A stretch of DNA of 64,000 bases from Taenia hydatigena (lineage: Eukaryota > Platyhelminthes > Cestoda > Cyclophyllidea > Taeniidae), in contig JADWOT020000008.1 in assembly GCA_036345935.2 (NCBI GenBank), positions 9,709,554 through 9,773,553 of the forward strand. Reading direction: 5' to 3'. The position numbers and the translations under genes were made by a program. The notes under the pieces are model-generated. The model made no database searches and was not told the DNA's origin. It saw only the letters and a program-made list of their open reading frames with translations. The stretch's first letter is position 1; the number at the start of each line of letters is the position of its first letter. Shown in pieces: positions 42,394 to 54,344 of this stretch.

Positions 42394-44712
42394 TTATCCA
42401 TTATATTGGCAAAAACCGTCCCCAGAACGGTCATGAAGATTTTCTTTGACCTTTCTGGAGGCCCTTGTATGGTGATGGACGCTCGGTATTCTGCTTCTGT
42501 TCTCGCGCCCATCAACTACGGGCTGATGTCTACGCTCTTGGATTCTGACAACATTCTGTGGCAGAAAGTGCAGGTCCTCGTCTCCCCTGTAGGGTCTTGA
42601 GGGTATGATGATGCGCATTTCCTTGAGGGAATTCGGTGTATGTTCCTCGTCTTCAACGCCACTTCCGAAGTTATCATAATCACCGTAGTCAGTTAGTGGG
42701 GTAGTTGAGGAACCGGATAAGGTGTTCACTCCCCCACTTGGAAATGAAGGCTTGCCGGGCTGCATGGGGAATTTGTCTGCTTCTGGGTAGGGAGCGCTTC
42801 CATGTTCTTCATTTGCGAAATTCAAGATTTCCAACTTGAAGCCGATTTCAGGCGGTGGTAACTGATTTCTATTGAGGTACCTGGGAAAATCATTACGTGC
42901 ATAAATCAGTGAAGGCCTCAAAGCAATATTTAAACATCGATTCGATAAAGTTGTCTTAGTAAGTACATTTCACGGGACTATTTGTGCGAAGCAAGGATGG
43001 GTAAGCTTCGAATCATTAACCCATGTTAACAGTCCAGAAAAAGGAAATGGCTTTGGGAAATCTCAGTCACGGCTATAAAAATGCAGAGATAAAGTACCCA
43101 CTCGCGTAGTGTGATAGAAAGTGGTTTTTCTGCTTTAACAGCTGTGCAAAATCGGATGGTCGAAGCGTATAAACCTTCGTCGCATATACGAGTGGCCGAC
43201 AACACATATCATAACAAATTACTCAACTTATGCGCTTTATTCAAATCGTCGCATTTCTTGCTGGAAAAGTGCACCGCAACGGATGACAGATGAATGATAG
43301 AAGTCATGGTTTAAAATGCTCTGACACCTATTCACACCCGTCTGCTGTCTCCTTATCTCCTCAAAATTAGCATTCTGCTGTGCATGAGAATGAAAAAAAC
43401 TGATGGTATTTGTGGCTTGGTTTAAAAAGGGGAATTTATTGTGGTTATTGAAAATCCATCGTCTATCATGAATCCGATTTGGCGAGACCTAGTTGAGAAC
43501 AAGGAACCCTTATGTAATTTGAATAACATTGCACGTGACAAGAGGGTAGAGCCACCAGATCGCCCTTCTCGCCGTCTGTAGTGGTAAAAGATGCATACGA
43601 CTGAAAAGTGGTACGCATCCACCCGATTAAATAAAAGAACAAACATTAACAGTAATGCTTCATACTTAAAGTAGTCGCATGTTTAAGTCTTGGGACGAAA
43701 ATACCTAGGCAATGTAAGCCAAAAATCATGGAGGAGATATACACTTAATGCTGTTCTCAAAGAGATTTGCCATTAAATTGCGACTCGAAACTGTATGCGC
43801 TCTCTTCTAAGTCAGTAAATGCAAGTTTACCGGGTTAATGAAAAGAAGGCTCTTCAGAGTTAAAAATCAAAATGCCTTGCCTTATTTTTATGCAAAAAAT
43901 CGGTTTCTCAAGCCCGGTAAATTGTTTTTACTTTAATTAGGGAACGATGATTCAGTTTATGCATGTCCGCCTAGAGAGTCACCTTTACATCATTTGAATT
44001 GAGGTAAAAGAGGAGGTGAACATCCAAATTTCCTTAATTACAAGTAATTTGAAATCGTAACCATTTAGACTGGTTTAAAATCGTAATTCAAGCCAATGTA
44101 CATCTGGAACTCACCACTCCCGTTCACCCAAGTTTGGCAGTTGCGGGACGTCAGACGAGTCCGAATAGGAGTAGGGAGATGCGTTCATGGATCGAGGTTG
44201 ATTTGTTGTGCCGCGACAGTAGCTTTCTTGACAGCTCATAATCCCACTCAGGTAGTAAAGGATTAAGTTTGGCTTTGATGCTGCAAATAATTGGTTCGCA
44301 TGTAACAGTTTTGAAACATCCAATCCGATGGTTGTCTTAAGAACGCTCTTGACGTGAGATCCGTGAAGAAACTTGTTTATGACAAAGTGTGATTTTGAAA
44401 TTGGATGGATAACGCAAACTAATTATAAGTGACACATTTTAAAAGGCATTGTATATTTATAATTAGTTGCGGTGGATGTGGGATGATTACATGAGCACTG
44501 ACAATACGACTGTAGCATACGCGCTACCTAAAACGTTGGACCTCAGAGCAAATAATCATAAAAATACTTTAGCGAAAAGCAGCAGATACGTTGATTGTTA
44601 ATTCACGCAGCGACACTTTTAAATTACTTCGACTACAATGTTACCTGTTTTGCCTCGCGTCAGATTTGACTTCAGGTAATTCACGAGAGGAATTGCCGCA
44701 GCTGTTATTATG
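42394..44712 (-). CDS. Unidentified protein, last three exons (5' end not resolved)
   Basis: Three minus-strand exons join in phase: 44645-44712, 44115-44280 and 42394-42880 (stop). They give about 239 aa. The first encodes a mildly hydrophobic stretch (SIITAAAIPLVNYLKSNL). The second has a small cysteine pair (SCQESYC) and a serine/tyrosine-rich stretch. The last is a long hydrophilic tail with PGKPSFPSGG, an acidic GDYDNFGSGVEDEE segment and a basic end rich in R and H. The Ser-Gly in an acidic context could be a glycosaminoglycan attachment site if this part is extracellular, but no signal or anchor is visible. I do not recognise the family. The exon chain rests on phase agreement and good acceptors (TTTTCCTAG, TTATTTGCAG, TTTTCCCAG). 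Further 5' exons should lie in 44713-46700. Confidence 0.5.
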
Positions 44713-46721
44713 CTAGGAAAATGAGAAAAGGTGTTCGGTGTTGTCCCTAATTGATCGGCGAATTGGTGGGACCAAAATGAAGACCAAGCTTTAGAGGGTT
44801 GCGCCTACTTAAAAATTCAAGCCTGCATATTACATGTTATACATTTTTAAGACTCGTTGCAACAACGTCCCGCAGATGAAAATCCCTGTGCTTTCCATGC
44901 TCGTTATGCAGAGTAAAACTTAAAATGGCTTTAACTTCCAGTATTACGTTACGTTTCATCCGAAACGGATTATGCCCAGTTAATTCACAGCATTGTGATA
45001 TACTCATTAAAAATATTTGAATGTTGAACTTTATTAAAGTAGCACAGTACATGCGTGCATATGAATGCATAGCGCGCCATCTTCGATGGGGGTTAGCCGA
45101 TGGGATTGGAATAAAATCACATAACAATAGCATTAGAGGGCGTCAATTAGATAGTATATAAAGTAGCTAATCGACTAGCTGATATAGTGCTTGTGTAATG
45201 CTTATGCTCCTTAAATGTGCCTCGTAGGCCAGAGGCGGGAGGACAATTTTAACCTAGTCGTAGAGCAGGGTGGTGACTCGTCATGGAATCTCCAACGTTG
45301 TTACTCTCCATCTGCCTTCAACATGTAATAAAGATGTCTAGGAGTATCTAGCCTTCTAATAGTAAGGGCAGAAGGAGGGAAGATGGGAAAAGGGAACAAA
45401 CTGCATTCCTCTGTGATCAGTCAAATGTAGAGAAGAAGGATATGTGAAGATTTGGGGATTTGAAATGCACCCCATTTGATGAACTTATAGGGCAGAGGCA
45501 TGTAAGCAGTTTTGTCAAACGTTAGAACAAAAGTATGTCAAATGATTGTTTAATATCGATGTTGGACGGAATTTTTACAATAGAGTCATGGAGTCAAGTG
45601 TGGGCAATGTTAAGCATTAAGTTGCATTCCGCTGTATATCATTTTGAATGACAAATAAATTATCCTCATCTTTGATATCTTTCAGTTATCACATAAACAA
45701 GTAAAACAGTGTTGAGGTAGCATCTCCTAATCTCATAAACGCGAGGGCGTTATTAATCTTGGCATGTCTATACCAAATTCGGAAATACCTGCATGAGTCT
45801 AGCTTTTAAATGATTTATTGTATTTTTTATAGCAAAAACCAACTTTCAGTGGCAATGGATAAGGTCTTTTAATACGAAATGCGTTGTCACTACAAACCAT
45901 TGGATCGGTGCGCGTGTGGGAGGTAGAAGCGCTTCGCTCCTTGAAGTAAAGCACCCACGGAGACACGCATCTGTACGTCACGGGTGGAAGCTACTATTAA
46001 ATTATCATTGTGTCATCACTGAGTTAACATCGCATAAATTTCTCCAAATAAGTGAAGCACATATCAGCTAGAAAAGTGCCTAAAATCCATCACTTCTATT
46101 CGATTGTCCAGTGGGAAAAGTGGCCAGAACAGACTTATTTTATACGCACAATTAACGATAGCTTCCTGGTTTGAGACGTCATTTATAGTTCCTATGCCGC
46201 TATCCAGAATTCTGACGGATCTATCCACAGGGCTATTCTTTAATATAAAAGCCACAATTTTACACCTTAAGTAAATGAGGGATAAGTAGTTCGTGATAAT
46301 TGCTAGTATTCGTGACTCTCCCTCCATCGACTCGGTAAAATCTTCGATGACTTACATCTACACGCTCATTTTAATGCCTCTTTTGAGAAATCAAAACTAT
46401 TTTTAATCTAGGCACAGTAATATCAATTTAAAAGCATCAACTCCTCTGCACTTCTTTACACGAAAAACATTGATAGACAGATACAAAGGGTAATAAATTA
46501 GGCGCTCAGACAATTCCTAATGAGCAATACCATTCGTTGATTAGGTGCATTCAATCAATGAAGGTGGAGGCAAAGTTGATCCACAAAAACTATTAATAGT
46601 CTACATAATAGTCAAGGTCTTTAAATGAGGAACGGAAAATTTATTTGTGCACAGTGCTTTACAAAATTTTGCCCATTTAAATGGGATCGGTTCTTCAATT
46701 AAGAAACAATCGTAGGACGCT
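44713..46721. other. No supported exon, about 2 kb
   Basis: 5' exons of the gene ending at 42394 are expected here on the minus strand, and the 3' end of the 46722 gene also falls here. Open minus-strand frames at 44837-45133 and 46064-46327 were inspected. Neither has both good splice sites and phase agreement with the 44712 exon. Confidence 0.45.
46640..46645 (-). terminator. Candidate polyadenylation signal AATAAA
   Basis: TTTATT on the plus strand reads AATAAA on the minus strand. It sits about 77 nt downstream of the stop codon of the 12-exon plakin-like gene. The spacing is plausible, but the motif is common in AT-rich DNA. Confidence 0.4.
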
Positions 46722-49700
46722 TCAGTTGATCAGCTTTGAAGCAAAGGCGTTGGCTGTTGCTGCTGCGGCAGGTAGATCGAGCGTTCTCGGATCTTTGTGA
46801 CACTGTGGAGGGAGCAGCACGAAATTAGTGGATGAGCAAATACAAGTTTATTAAGAAAGAGACTGGCAAACAGTCAATTCTTCGTATTCTATTGCGTTGC
46901 TCTACTGACATTTGACATTAAGGAACCATAAGTAAGCAATTCTCTTATTATTTCTCATATACCTTCACCAAATCACAAACAAATTGAATTTACCTATCAA
47001 ATTAAACGAACGTATTTTAAGTTATTAACACTGTGGGCAGCTTTTCATTTATGCCTTCCATTTCTTTAGTAATGAACGTTAGCACCTTCAATTTGTCTGA
47101 TTTCATGGTACGATTATTACTTTTAGCAGTTTACCTGCTAAAGTACACTCAACAAAACCTCCATTTTGACCATTTCGTTTATGCACACAAAGATATGTAA
47201 AGCTAAATTGGTCGATGTCTATTCGTCACTTACCATCGGTGCATCAGTTTTGTGTAGGTTTCCTTTCCATGTAAATTCCTGCTGAGTGTTCACTATGCTT
47301 TCAAATTTGGCGTTCCATCTGAATGAGCTGCGAAAAGGAACAGGATTTGGCAAAAGCATATTTTTGTTCTGCAAATTTATAATTTTATTATGCTTAAGCT
47401 AGTAAAATTCTGCACAAATGTAGGATGTGTAAAGTAAAAATAGGCGTGGGACCAACTATTTCTCAAGTATTTTAGTGCCAAACCTCTGACAAATCCCAAG
47501 ATTATGTATTATGCACTGAAATTGCGTACAAAGCCTCCTTGTAGTGAATTAATAACGCCTGCTGCTTTAATCCAGTAAGAAGAACAATAAAAGCATGGCT
47601 TCCGACCAATGCTAACCTGTGTAGTCCACCATTTGACTGTCGACTTATGGGCAGTATTTCCGTTTCGTTGAATCCTGACTCCTCATAACACTCAGTCAGT
47701 GAACTAGTTTCCATTTGGAATAGCGCCTGGTGTTTAAAACGCTTTCTGTTTAAAATGAAAATCCCAAGGTTTCAAAAGCTTATACTTCAGTTTCAGTTCA
47801 CAAAACATACCTCAATAAATCGGAGGTTTATTTGGATTGCCTCGATCAAATCTGTCCTTCTAACTAGCACAAAACAAAATTAATGGCGAGAAATAATAGA
47901 AGTGGTATTTGAGAAAAGTTGAACATGAAACAAATGATTTGCACATGAATACTGTCACGCTGATTTGACTAAAGCTGCTTGAAATGTTTGTGCAACAACT
48001 TGGTAATATCTAGCGAAGGCGGGTAATGGCTGGATCGTCCAGCTGGCTAAGACTTCGGCCAACATACGGTGCACAAAGGTGCGAAATAATTTAAGAGTAG
48101 ATGTGCATGCAACTATGAGTTCAGAGCGTATTCATGTTCATAAAAAAAAACAAAGTGAGTTAAAGCTCTATTGCTGTTGCAAAGCCTTTAAGAGTATTTT
48201 GTATGGCCACAGACCAAACGAATGGCCTTTATAATTATGTTTGACTCACGAATCTGCTTGTCTTAAAGCTTAAAAATACGCATAAAAATTATCATTGGTA
48301 CCATAAAGTCAAACTGTGGTCAAATTCATACAGAGCGCGTGATTTTATTGCTTTTGCATCCACGAGGATAGTTAGTCTCACCATTAGGGGATTGGTACCA
48401 CTGCCAAAACTGATCAACCGGCTCCCAAGACATTTCGTCTGTGCCAAACTGCTCGAGCCAGCTGATGAGGGAATCTCGTAAATGCTGAGGAATTTGAGTA
48501 ACTTGACTGTCCTGCGGTTTGGGCGGGATAACGGTGCGAGGGAAATGCAAGGATCGTCTCAAATCTGTCAAATTCTAAGCGCAAAATGGCATCGAAGTTG
48601 TACAACATGCTAAAAAACCACCTGTCGTTTATTTAGTTTGTGCAAAAGAATCTGGCAGGTCTTCGTTAAACACGATGCTTTGAAGGAATCCAGTTTATTT
48701 TGAACTCTAAAAAGTTTAATAATTAATGACAAATTAAACAATGCTTTACGATTTTATAGACAAGAAAATATTTTCTGCTTGATTTCTTACTTTTCACACA
48801 ATCGTTCTTCCGGACCGCTGAACGATGGTTCCAAGAATATAGAAGGAATTTCTTGCCCTGTTTCAGCAAGCTATAAGATAAATTTATTTTATAAGCTCGA
48901 TTTTTACGTAAAAGCTGAAGTATACCTTCCAATTAAGTCATTTTGTTAGCTTTATAAGCAGCGTAACCCTTTGAATAACAGAGTCCGGCAGTTAATTTCA
49001 CACGTTTAATGCTCTATAGTCGGATAAAAGGGACTTTCAAGGACGCCATTAACGTTGCTAAATGTTTAAGGACATTTGGTGATATTTATAGGCAATGCCT
49101 TACCTTCCAAATGAAAGGGTCTTTTTGGTCAATAACCGTGTACATCTGTCCACTTTCAATGACGCACTGAAGCTGAAATGGTTGAAGAACGTATCACTGG
49201 TATTAGCCACAAATATTAAAGTCTATGTAGCTTCAGAGTTGAAGCTTACCTCAGATTGATTTACACCTACGATCGCCTTGGCCTTGAATATGTATGGTTT
49301 GAAGGTGGTGTTTTCTTCATTCGGTACACGATAGGTGATGGCCCCTAATTTTTCCATCTCCCTGATTGTCGCTTGAACGGATTCGTGCTGCATGCGTATT
49401 TCGTTTGCAAGGGCCTGAGAACAAACATTCGGCTTATATAAAGGTTTTAAAGGACAAAAAGGCGAAGGTCTTATTAAACTTCAACTTTATTAGTTGGCGC
49501 GACAAAACACCTTCAATGCGTATACCAATTGTTTACTCGTGAAAATCTACTTTCGAAGTCCTAACGTTTAAGAATTCCCTTAAGAAACTTCACGATGTTG
49601 ATTACTATTTGAAAACCCTGCTGAAAATATGTTTAGTAGGCAAAATAGAGAGGAATGAACTACTCGATTATTTTTAGGACCTATGAGGCAAAGTAGCGGC

Positions 49701-51482
49701 ATACGTAAATCAGTGTGGAACAATGAGCGAATTTGAGATTAATAACACACCAGTATCGGTAAAATCAGTCCAAACGAATCACTAAAGGATGATAAGGAAT
49801 ACGCACCACCAGGCCTCTCTCCCATTGAAATATGTTAGAAATCCGATTTAGTTCACTCTCGTGCTCTTCAATCCAGGCCAGGGATTTCCTTAGCATCATT
49901 ATCAGCTACAGAATTAGGAAACAATGCAATAAAATATAAATGCCATCAAAAAAGTACAAATCATCTTTCAGATATATATTTGAGTTACACTTGTAAGGCT
50001 TATCATATAAGGGTACGAGTTTTATTAAAAAATCTCGGCTGAAACAATCATTGAGGCTCAAACCTTTTTTCAAAAGTTTTAACGCTAGCCGCAAACTAGG
50101 CGTCAGGACTAAGACTGGCGGAATTGAGGACTAAAGACGTGGCACTTACTTTACCCTTTTTAGAAATGTTCCCTAAGTGGTGCTTAAACGCGGAAAGCAC
50201 GGCAAATGGTACATCCTGAGTGCTTTGTTGTGCACGAAATCGAAGTACCTTAAAAGTGAAAAACATTTGTTGTCATATTTAAGACTTTTCCACTTAACCT
50301 TATCCAAAACTATCCAGTACATGCCGAATTACTAGTTACCAAGACTCAGAGTTTGATTATTATAGTTTGAAACAATTTCCATTCTCCGATGGTTAGTCAT
50401 CAGTGATGCAAAGTTGTTATGTAAACAGTTTAAGCATCACAATTTGTAGGGTCATTAAAAGCTGCGCCTCGGGCCCACTGCAGAAAGGGTCCATCTGTTT
50501 TCAGCACGTGAGTTCTAATTTAGAAAACTGAATCCAAAATCACAAGACAATTTCACCAAACTGGGACACAAAGTCACACGCGTAACATTTTAATGATTGC
50601 GCTTAACAATAATAAGGATTGTGATGCAAAGTAACTTCTTACAGTTTTCTCTGGGCCTGTGCTGTAGGCGGGAACATTGTGCAGCCAGATGCTTGAACAC
50701 AAGTCAGTGAGAACTGACTAAAATGCAAAAGACGTCTAAACCACTTGGAAGGACTCCTCATTTGTGCTGCAACGTCTCCCAGCTTCTTAGCATGGGGTGT
50801 GGAAGAATTCAACCTCAAATACAGCTTTTATTTCCTCGCTAATTTTTTTTATTCAAATGAGGCAACACTATAATAAGTTATAGGAACCCTTCTGAAGTCC
50901 CATTATCGGTCAAAGAAGAAGTTAATGTATCCGATCAATGATTACACTTTAAGTGAATACTTAAATTACAATTTAGTAATCGTCATCTGAGAAAACCACG
51001 AGGATCCCTGCACTATCCTTATTGGTGAGTGATTCATTTTTCATCCCACTCTATCAAAATACATTTGCAAGACTCCTTAGACGACACCTGAAAAGCTTTC
51101 CCGTACAGTTTTGAATTACGGGTAATATGCAGTATATTATGCGGTTTAAATTCGGCGCAATAAAGGCTGTGTGCCCCTTAAGATCCAAGATTATAATTGT
51201 ATCTTATGAGTCTCGTTCATTAAAACAGAAATAGAACTCCTTCGGGGCAGTTTTGCTAGGCGTAGATTAGGAGCACAGGACAGGATTCCCTTTTTTATGA
51301 ACGCTTGTAAAATAGACTAAATTCTAAAACTAAACAAATAAATAAGTATTCATGAAATACTTATACCTTTGCTAGCTTAATAAAAAGCGATTCAATAAGA
51401 TGGCACTTACAGTGCATTCAAACAGAAGCTGGTCATAGGGTTTGAACATTTTGAATATGCTTGGATCTCTGTGATCACTCAT
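46722..51482 (-). CDS. Plakin-like spectrin-repeat/SH3 protein, 12 exons, 399 aa
   Basis: Exons (minus strand, 5' to 3'): 51411-51482, 50150-50248, 49807-49905, 49250-49414, 49104-49172, 48791-48870, 48622-48706, 48382-48574, 47811-47863, 47617-47726, 47234-47327, 46722-46802. The lengths sum to exactly 400 codons and every phase agrees. Residues about 58-120 look like a spectrin-type three-helix repeat (SLAWIEEHESELNRI, W-E-R, ...IREMEKLG). Residues about 128-180 look like an SH3 fold of the plakin kind: FKAKAIVGV, a GQMYTVID strand, FIWK, then a GQEIPSIFLEP end. The next helix, LCEKVQNKLDSFKAS, resembles the following spectrin repeat. Plakins link cytoskeletal filaments to junctions and to each other. 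This gene is far shorter than a whole plakin and has no visible calponin-homology, rod or plakin-repeat domains. The ATG has an upstream in-frame TAG, but TTTCTTCAG just before it could also be an acceptor, so the true 5' end may lie further upstream. The family call is my inference from pattern; the exon chain is firmer. Confidence 0.6.
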
Positions 51483-51484
51483 TT

Positions 51485-54344
51485 CTGAAGAAATCTATGT
51501 CTCACATTGACTTCTCTGTGCTTCGGGCCCTCGCACACGTCTATCTTAAATGTGCAGTTGGAATTTGCGCAGTTACCTCCACAACACCTCGATGCCGTAT
51601 CACCCGCGTGATCGCAGTGGCAGTGCAGCTTTGTGCCTGTGATTGGTTCCCCACCGGTGCTCAAGGCAACTGTTGTGCGCACAAGCGCGAAAACCGAAGA
51701 CGATTGAGTCAATCGGCGACTGGTTCTTTGCATAATGAAAGCCACACTGATTTGGCGTTATCACAGTTACCGACCAGGAGAACTGTGCATAGTGTGACAG
51801 CATGGGAACCGACTTAGGAGGCACATTTTTAAACAATAAATAATTAAGCTGAGAGTATCTTTAAGTATACACATTTAAGTTAGATGCCCTTCGGTTTCAC
51901 CATAAAGCCACGAAGATTAATAAAAAAGAGGCATCCCTATTATTCCATGCATAATGCTGCCGGATGAGGTGCAAGCTATTGTCCGATGCCGAAACAAAGG
52001 CATTTTGAGGTTGGTTTACGCAAAGTAACAGACCGAAAATCGCACACTCCGCATTTAAATTATGCTGTGGGCTCATGATCAATACCACTAGAGCTAGGTA
52101 CGCGTCTAGAAACGTGAAAATCCTAAAAGTTTTTAAAAACCGTTTCTAACCTTGGTGGCACTTTTTAATTTTATCAAAAAAGAGGAGCAGGAGGGGATAC
52201 AATGCGAAAGTCAAGTGTGATGAAATAATTTTCCGGCATTTGTGTGATGTGTAAGATAAATAAGATCGAATGATTAATTAAGTTTTATCCGCAATCGTCC
52301 TTTTGATTAAGCGCAAAACTTATTTATGCATGTTCTCGAACAATTTACTGTTAAAATAAATATTTCACGTAACAGATGAGGCTTACGTCGTGAACTACAT
52401 TTGTACTATTCCATTTAGATTGAAACGTAAACTGGAGGCAAATTGTAAGGTCAGGATGATGGTGGCAGTCTCCAGAATTCGGGATGTCTTGGAGCTTACT
52501 CACCTCTGTGAATTTCGAGCATGTGAAATGCAGGACGAATGAAAAATCGCTAAAGGTAAGCCACATATTCGGACTACGAGTGGACACTGCAGTGCGCATG
52601 TTGTGTACGCCATTTCCTCTATTCATTTTCTGCATGTGACGCGGTTTTCCGTCGCAGTCGTAAACGGTGGTTGATTGTCTTTTGAATGACACGTAGCGAT
52701 TTCAACCACATCTCATCAAGCACAACAGCCACCTTACACTCAACTGTTACTCAGTAACAGTAAAGAAAAGCTCTATTTTAGTAAAGCAAAGATATTGGCT
52801 AAAGGAGCAATCTGCCGACAACGTTTAATCAAGATATGAGGTTAAGTAGTAAAAATTTGTAGAATTCATGCAGCTCCCCATCTGCAATTTTTTTCGATTG
52901 TTTGCTTAGCATGGAAAGCTCAAGATGGAGAGTTGACATCGGTTCTAGTGCTACTTGAGGGGGCTTTCATGTCATCACAACAAGACACTTAGGTGGAATG
53001 AAGGGGAGGAATGAAGCGAAATAAGTGCGGCCTCTATCATTAAGAGGGCAGATTTTTGTAGACAGAATCACGTTAAATTAAAACAGCGGTCCAAAACCAA
53101 TCATCTGCATTCAAAACCGTAAAACGAACGTAGCCCATGTCAGAATCAAGAAAAGTAAGCTTTTTGATTTCCTTACAAACAATCTAAAAAGTTGATGCTG
53201 ATAACTTTAAAGTATTGCGCATAATCAGATGATTTTGAAGAAAATAATAGGGCAGTGATGTTTGTACAAAATTTGGCAGAGCTCGCAACTATCGTAAGTC
53301 CTGTTTACGAAATATATGCCACGATATCTTTATTTTCCATTTAGGTTGTCCGAATGTTTGACTTATTTCAAAGCCGTCAGTTGTGACACCTTATAGCAGA
53401 GCTTCCTTTAAGTGAATGCTTACTTTTGAGTGTGGGATACAATTCTGGCGCACACATTAGCCTAGCAATATTTACGAGCTCATAGCGGTAAGTTGAAATG
53501 CGGCGATCACAGTTTCTTCACTTAAATGCTGTAGTCTCTTCGAACGTTAGGTGAAGGTCCTCAACTTTAAATGTGAGTGATTTAACTAAATTTACTAAAA
53601 GTGAATGCGAGTCGGTAAAATTTACTAACTTAATGTAAGACATCTGTTATGGGTTGGCTGTTTGTTTAACTCTTGCTTTTTGGAAAGGGGACCGCGCAGG
53701 GTAGGTCGACCTCCAGGTCATCCCGGCAACCCCGACCCCACTGATGATCGAATGTTACATCTACATTCGTCTTCAGGAAAGTCTTGGAGCGCTATAAATC
53801 CCAACAAAATATGCGCCGGTTCGTTTTAATTGTTAAGTGGAATCTACCATGATTCTAAAAACTGAGATTTTATTTATAAGACAAAATACAGTTCTCCTAA
53901 AGTATCGGAGATAGTCTGCAAAACATTATGAGGATTTTTTTGTGACCCCTTATTAAAAGCAATGTGACTAAGAAGTCTTTCGTGCCCTTTAGTCTCAGTA
54001 ATGATACAGTTCGCTTTACTTTCAGTAACAGCTGTTGACAAAAGAGGAATTTTTTCTTTAAATCCCTGATAGGAACGTGCATAAAATCAGCTTGCTTTCA
54101 TTTAGGAAGAGGATTACATTCTATAAGAGTTCTATATCCCATAAATCGCCTCATTATACAGTCACGTCATATCCGCAGAAGGTATGTAGAAGCAACACGA
54201 TGATTGAGACGTATTTTAGCCTGGTATTAGTGCACGGACCAGAGAGAGAACAAGCAAGCGAAAAAGCCATTATCTTGCACAAACAGGAATCGTATAAATA
54301 GCACTTTTAGAGGTTAGAACTCAATGTTGCATTCCAAGGGCGAC
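51485..54344. other. Region between plakin-like gene and annexin; no firm gene
   Basis: It contains a cysteine-rich minus-strand open frame at 51479-51745 (HCHCDHAGD...CCGGNC...CTF) ending beside the plakin-like start. A second minus-strand frame at 52351-52692 has a possible donor (GTGAGT) after FTCSKFTE. Neither can be joined convincingly to a gene. A dispersed-repeat copy lies at 53654-53800. The annexin 3' UTR occupies the upper end; a candidate minus-strand AATAAA is at 53869-53874, about 470 nt after the stop. Confidence 0.45.
53654..53800 (+). repeat. Dispersed repeat, copy C
   Basis: It shares ordered blocks with copy B at 30219-30410: GGCTGTTTGTTTAACTCT, TTTTTGGAAAGGGG, CTCCAGGTCAT, GCAACCCCGACCCC and TCTTCAGGAAAGTCTTGGAG. 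Copy B has an extra stretch of about 40 nt between the blocks. It is non-coding. The ends are approximate, and no terminal repeats or target-site duplication were found. Confidence 0.6.

Noticed and set aside
42394..42880. Glypican C-terminus, suggested by the acidic Ser-Gly segment
   Set aside because: No CWNG motif upstream, no hydrophobic GPI-anchor signal at the C-terminus, and the surrounding residues do not align.
46064..46327. 87-codon minus-strand frame considered as an upstream exon of the 42394 gene
   Set aside because: The only internal intron that joins it is 28 nt with a weak acceptor, and its phase does not lead into the 44712 exon.
46722..51482. First interpretation of the 12-exon minus-strand gene as a STAT protein
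   Set aside because: Coiled-coil and FWQW-like segments recalled STAT, but there is no STAT DNA-binding barrel or SH2 motif; the SH3 between helical repeats fits plakins better.
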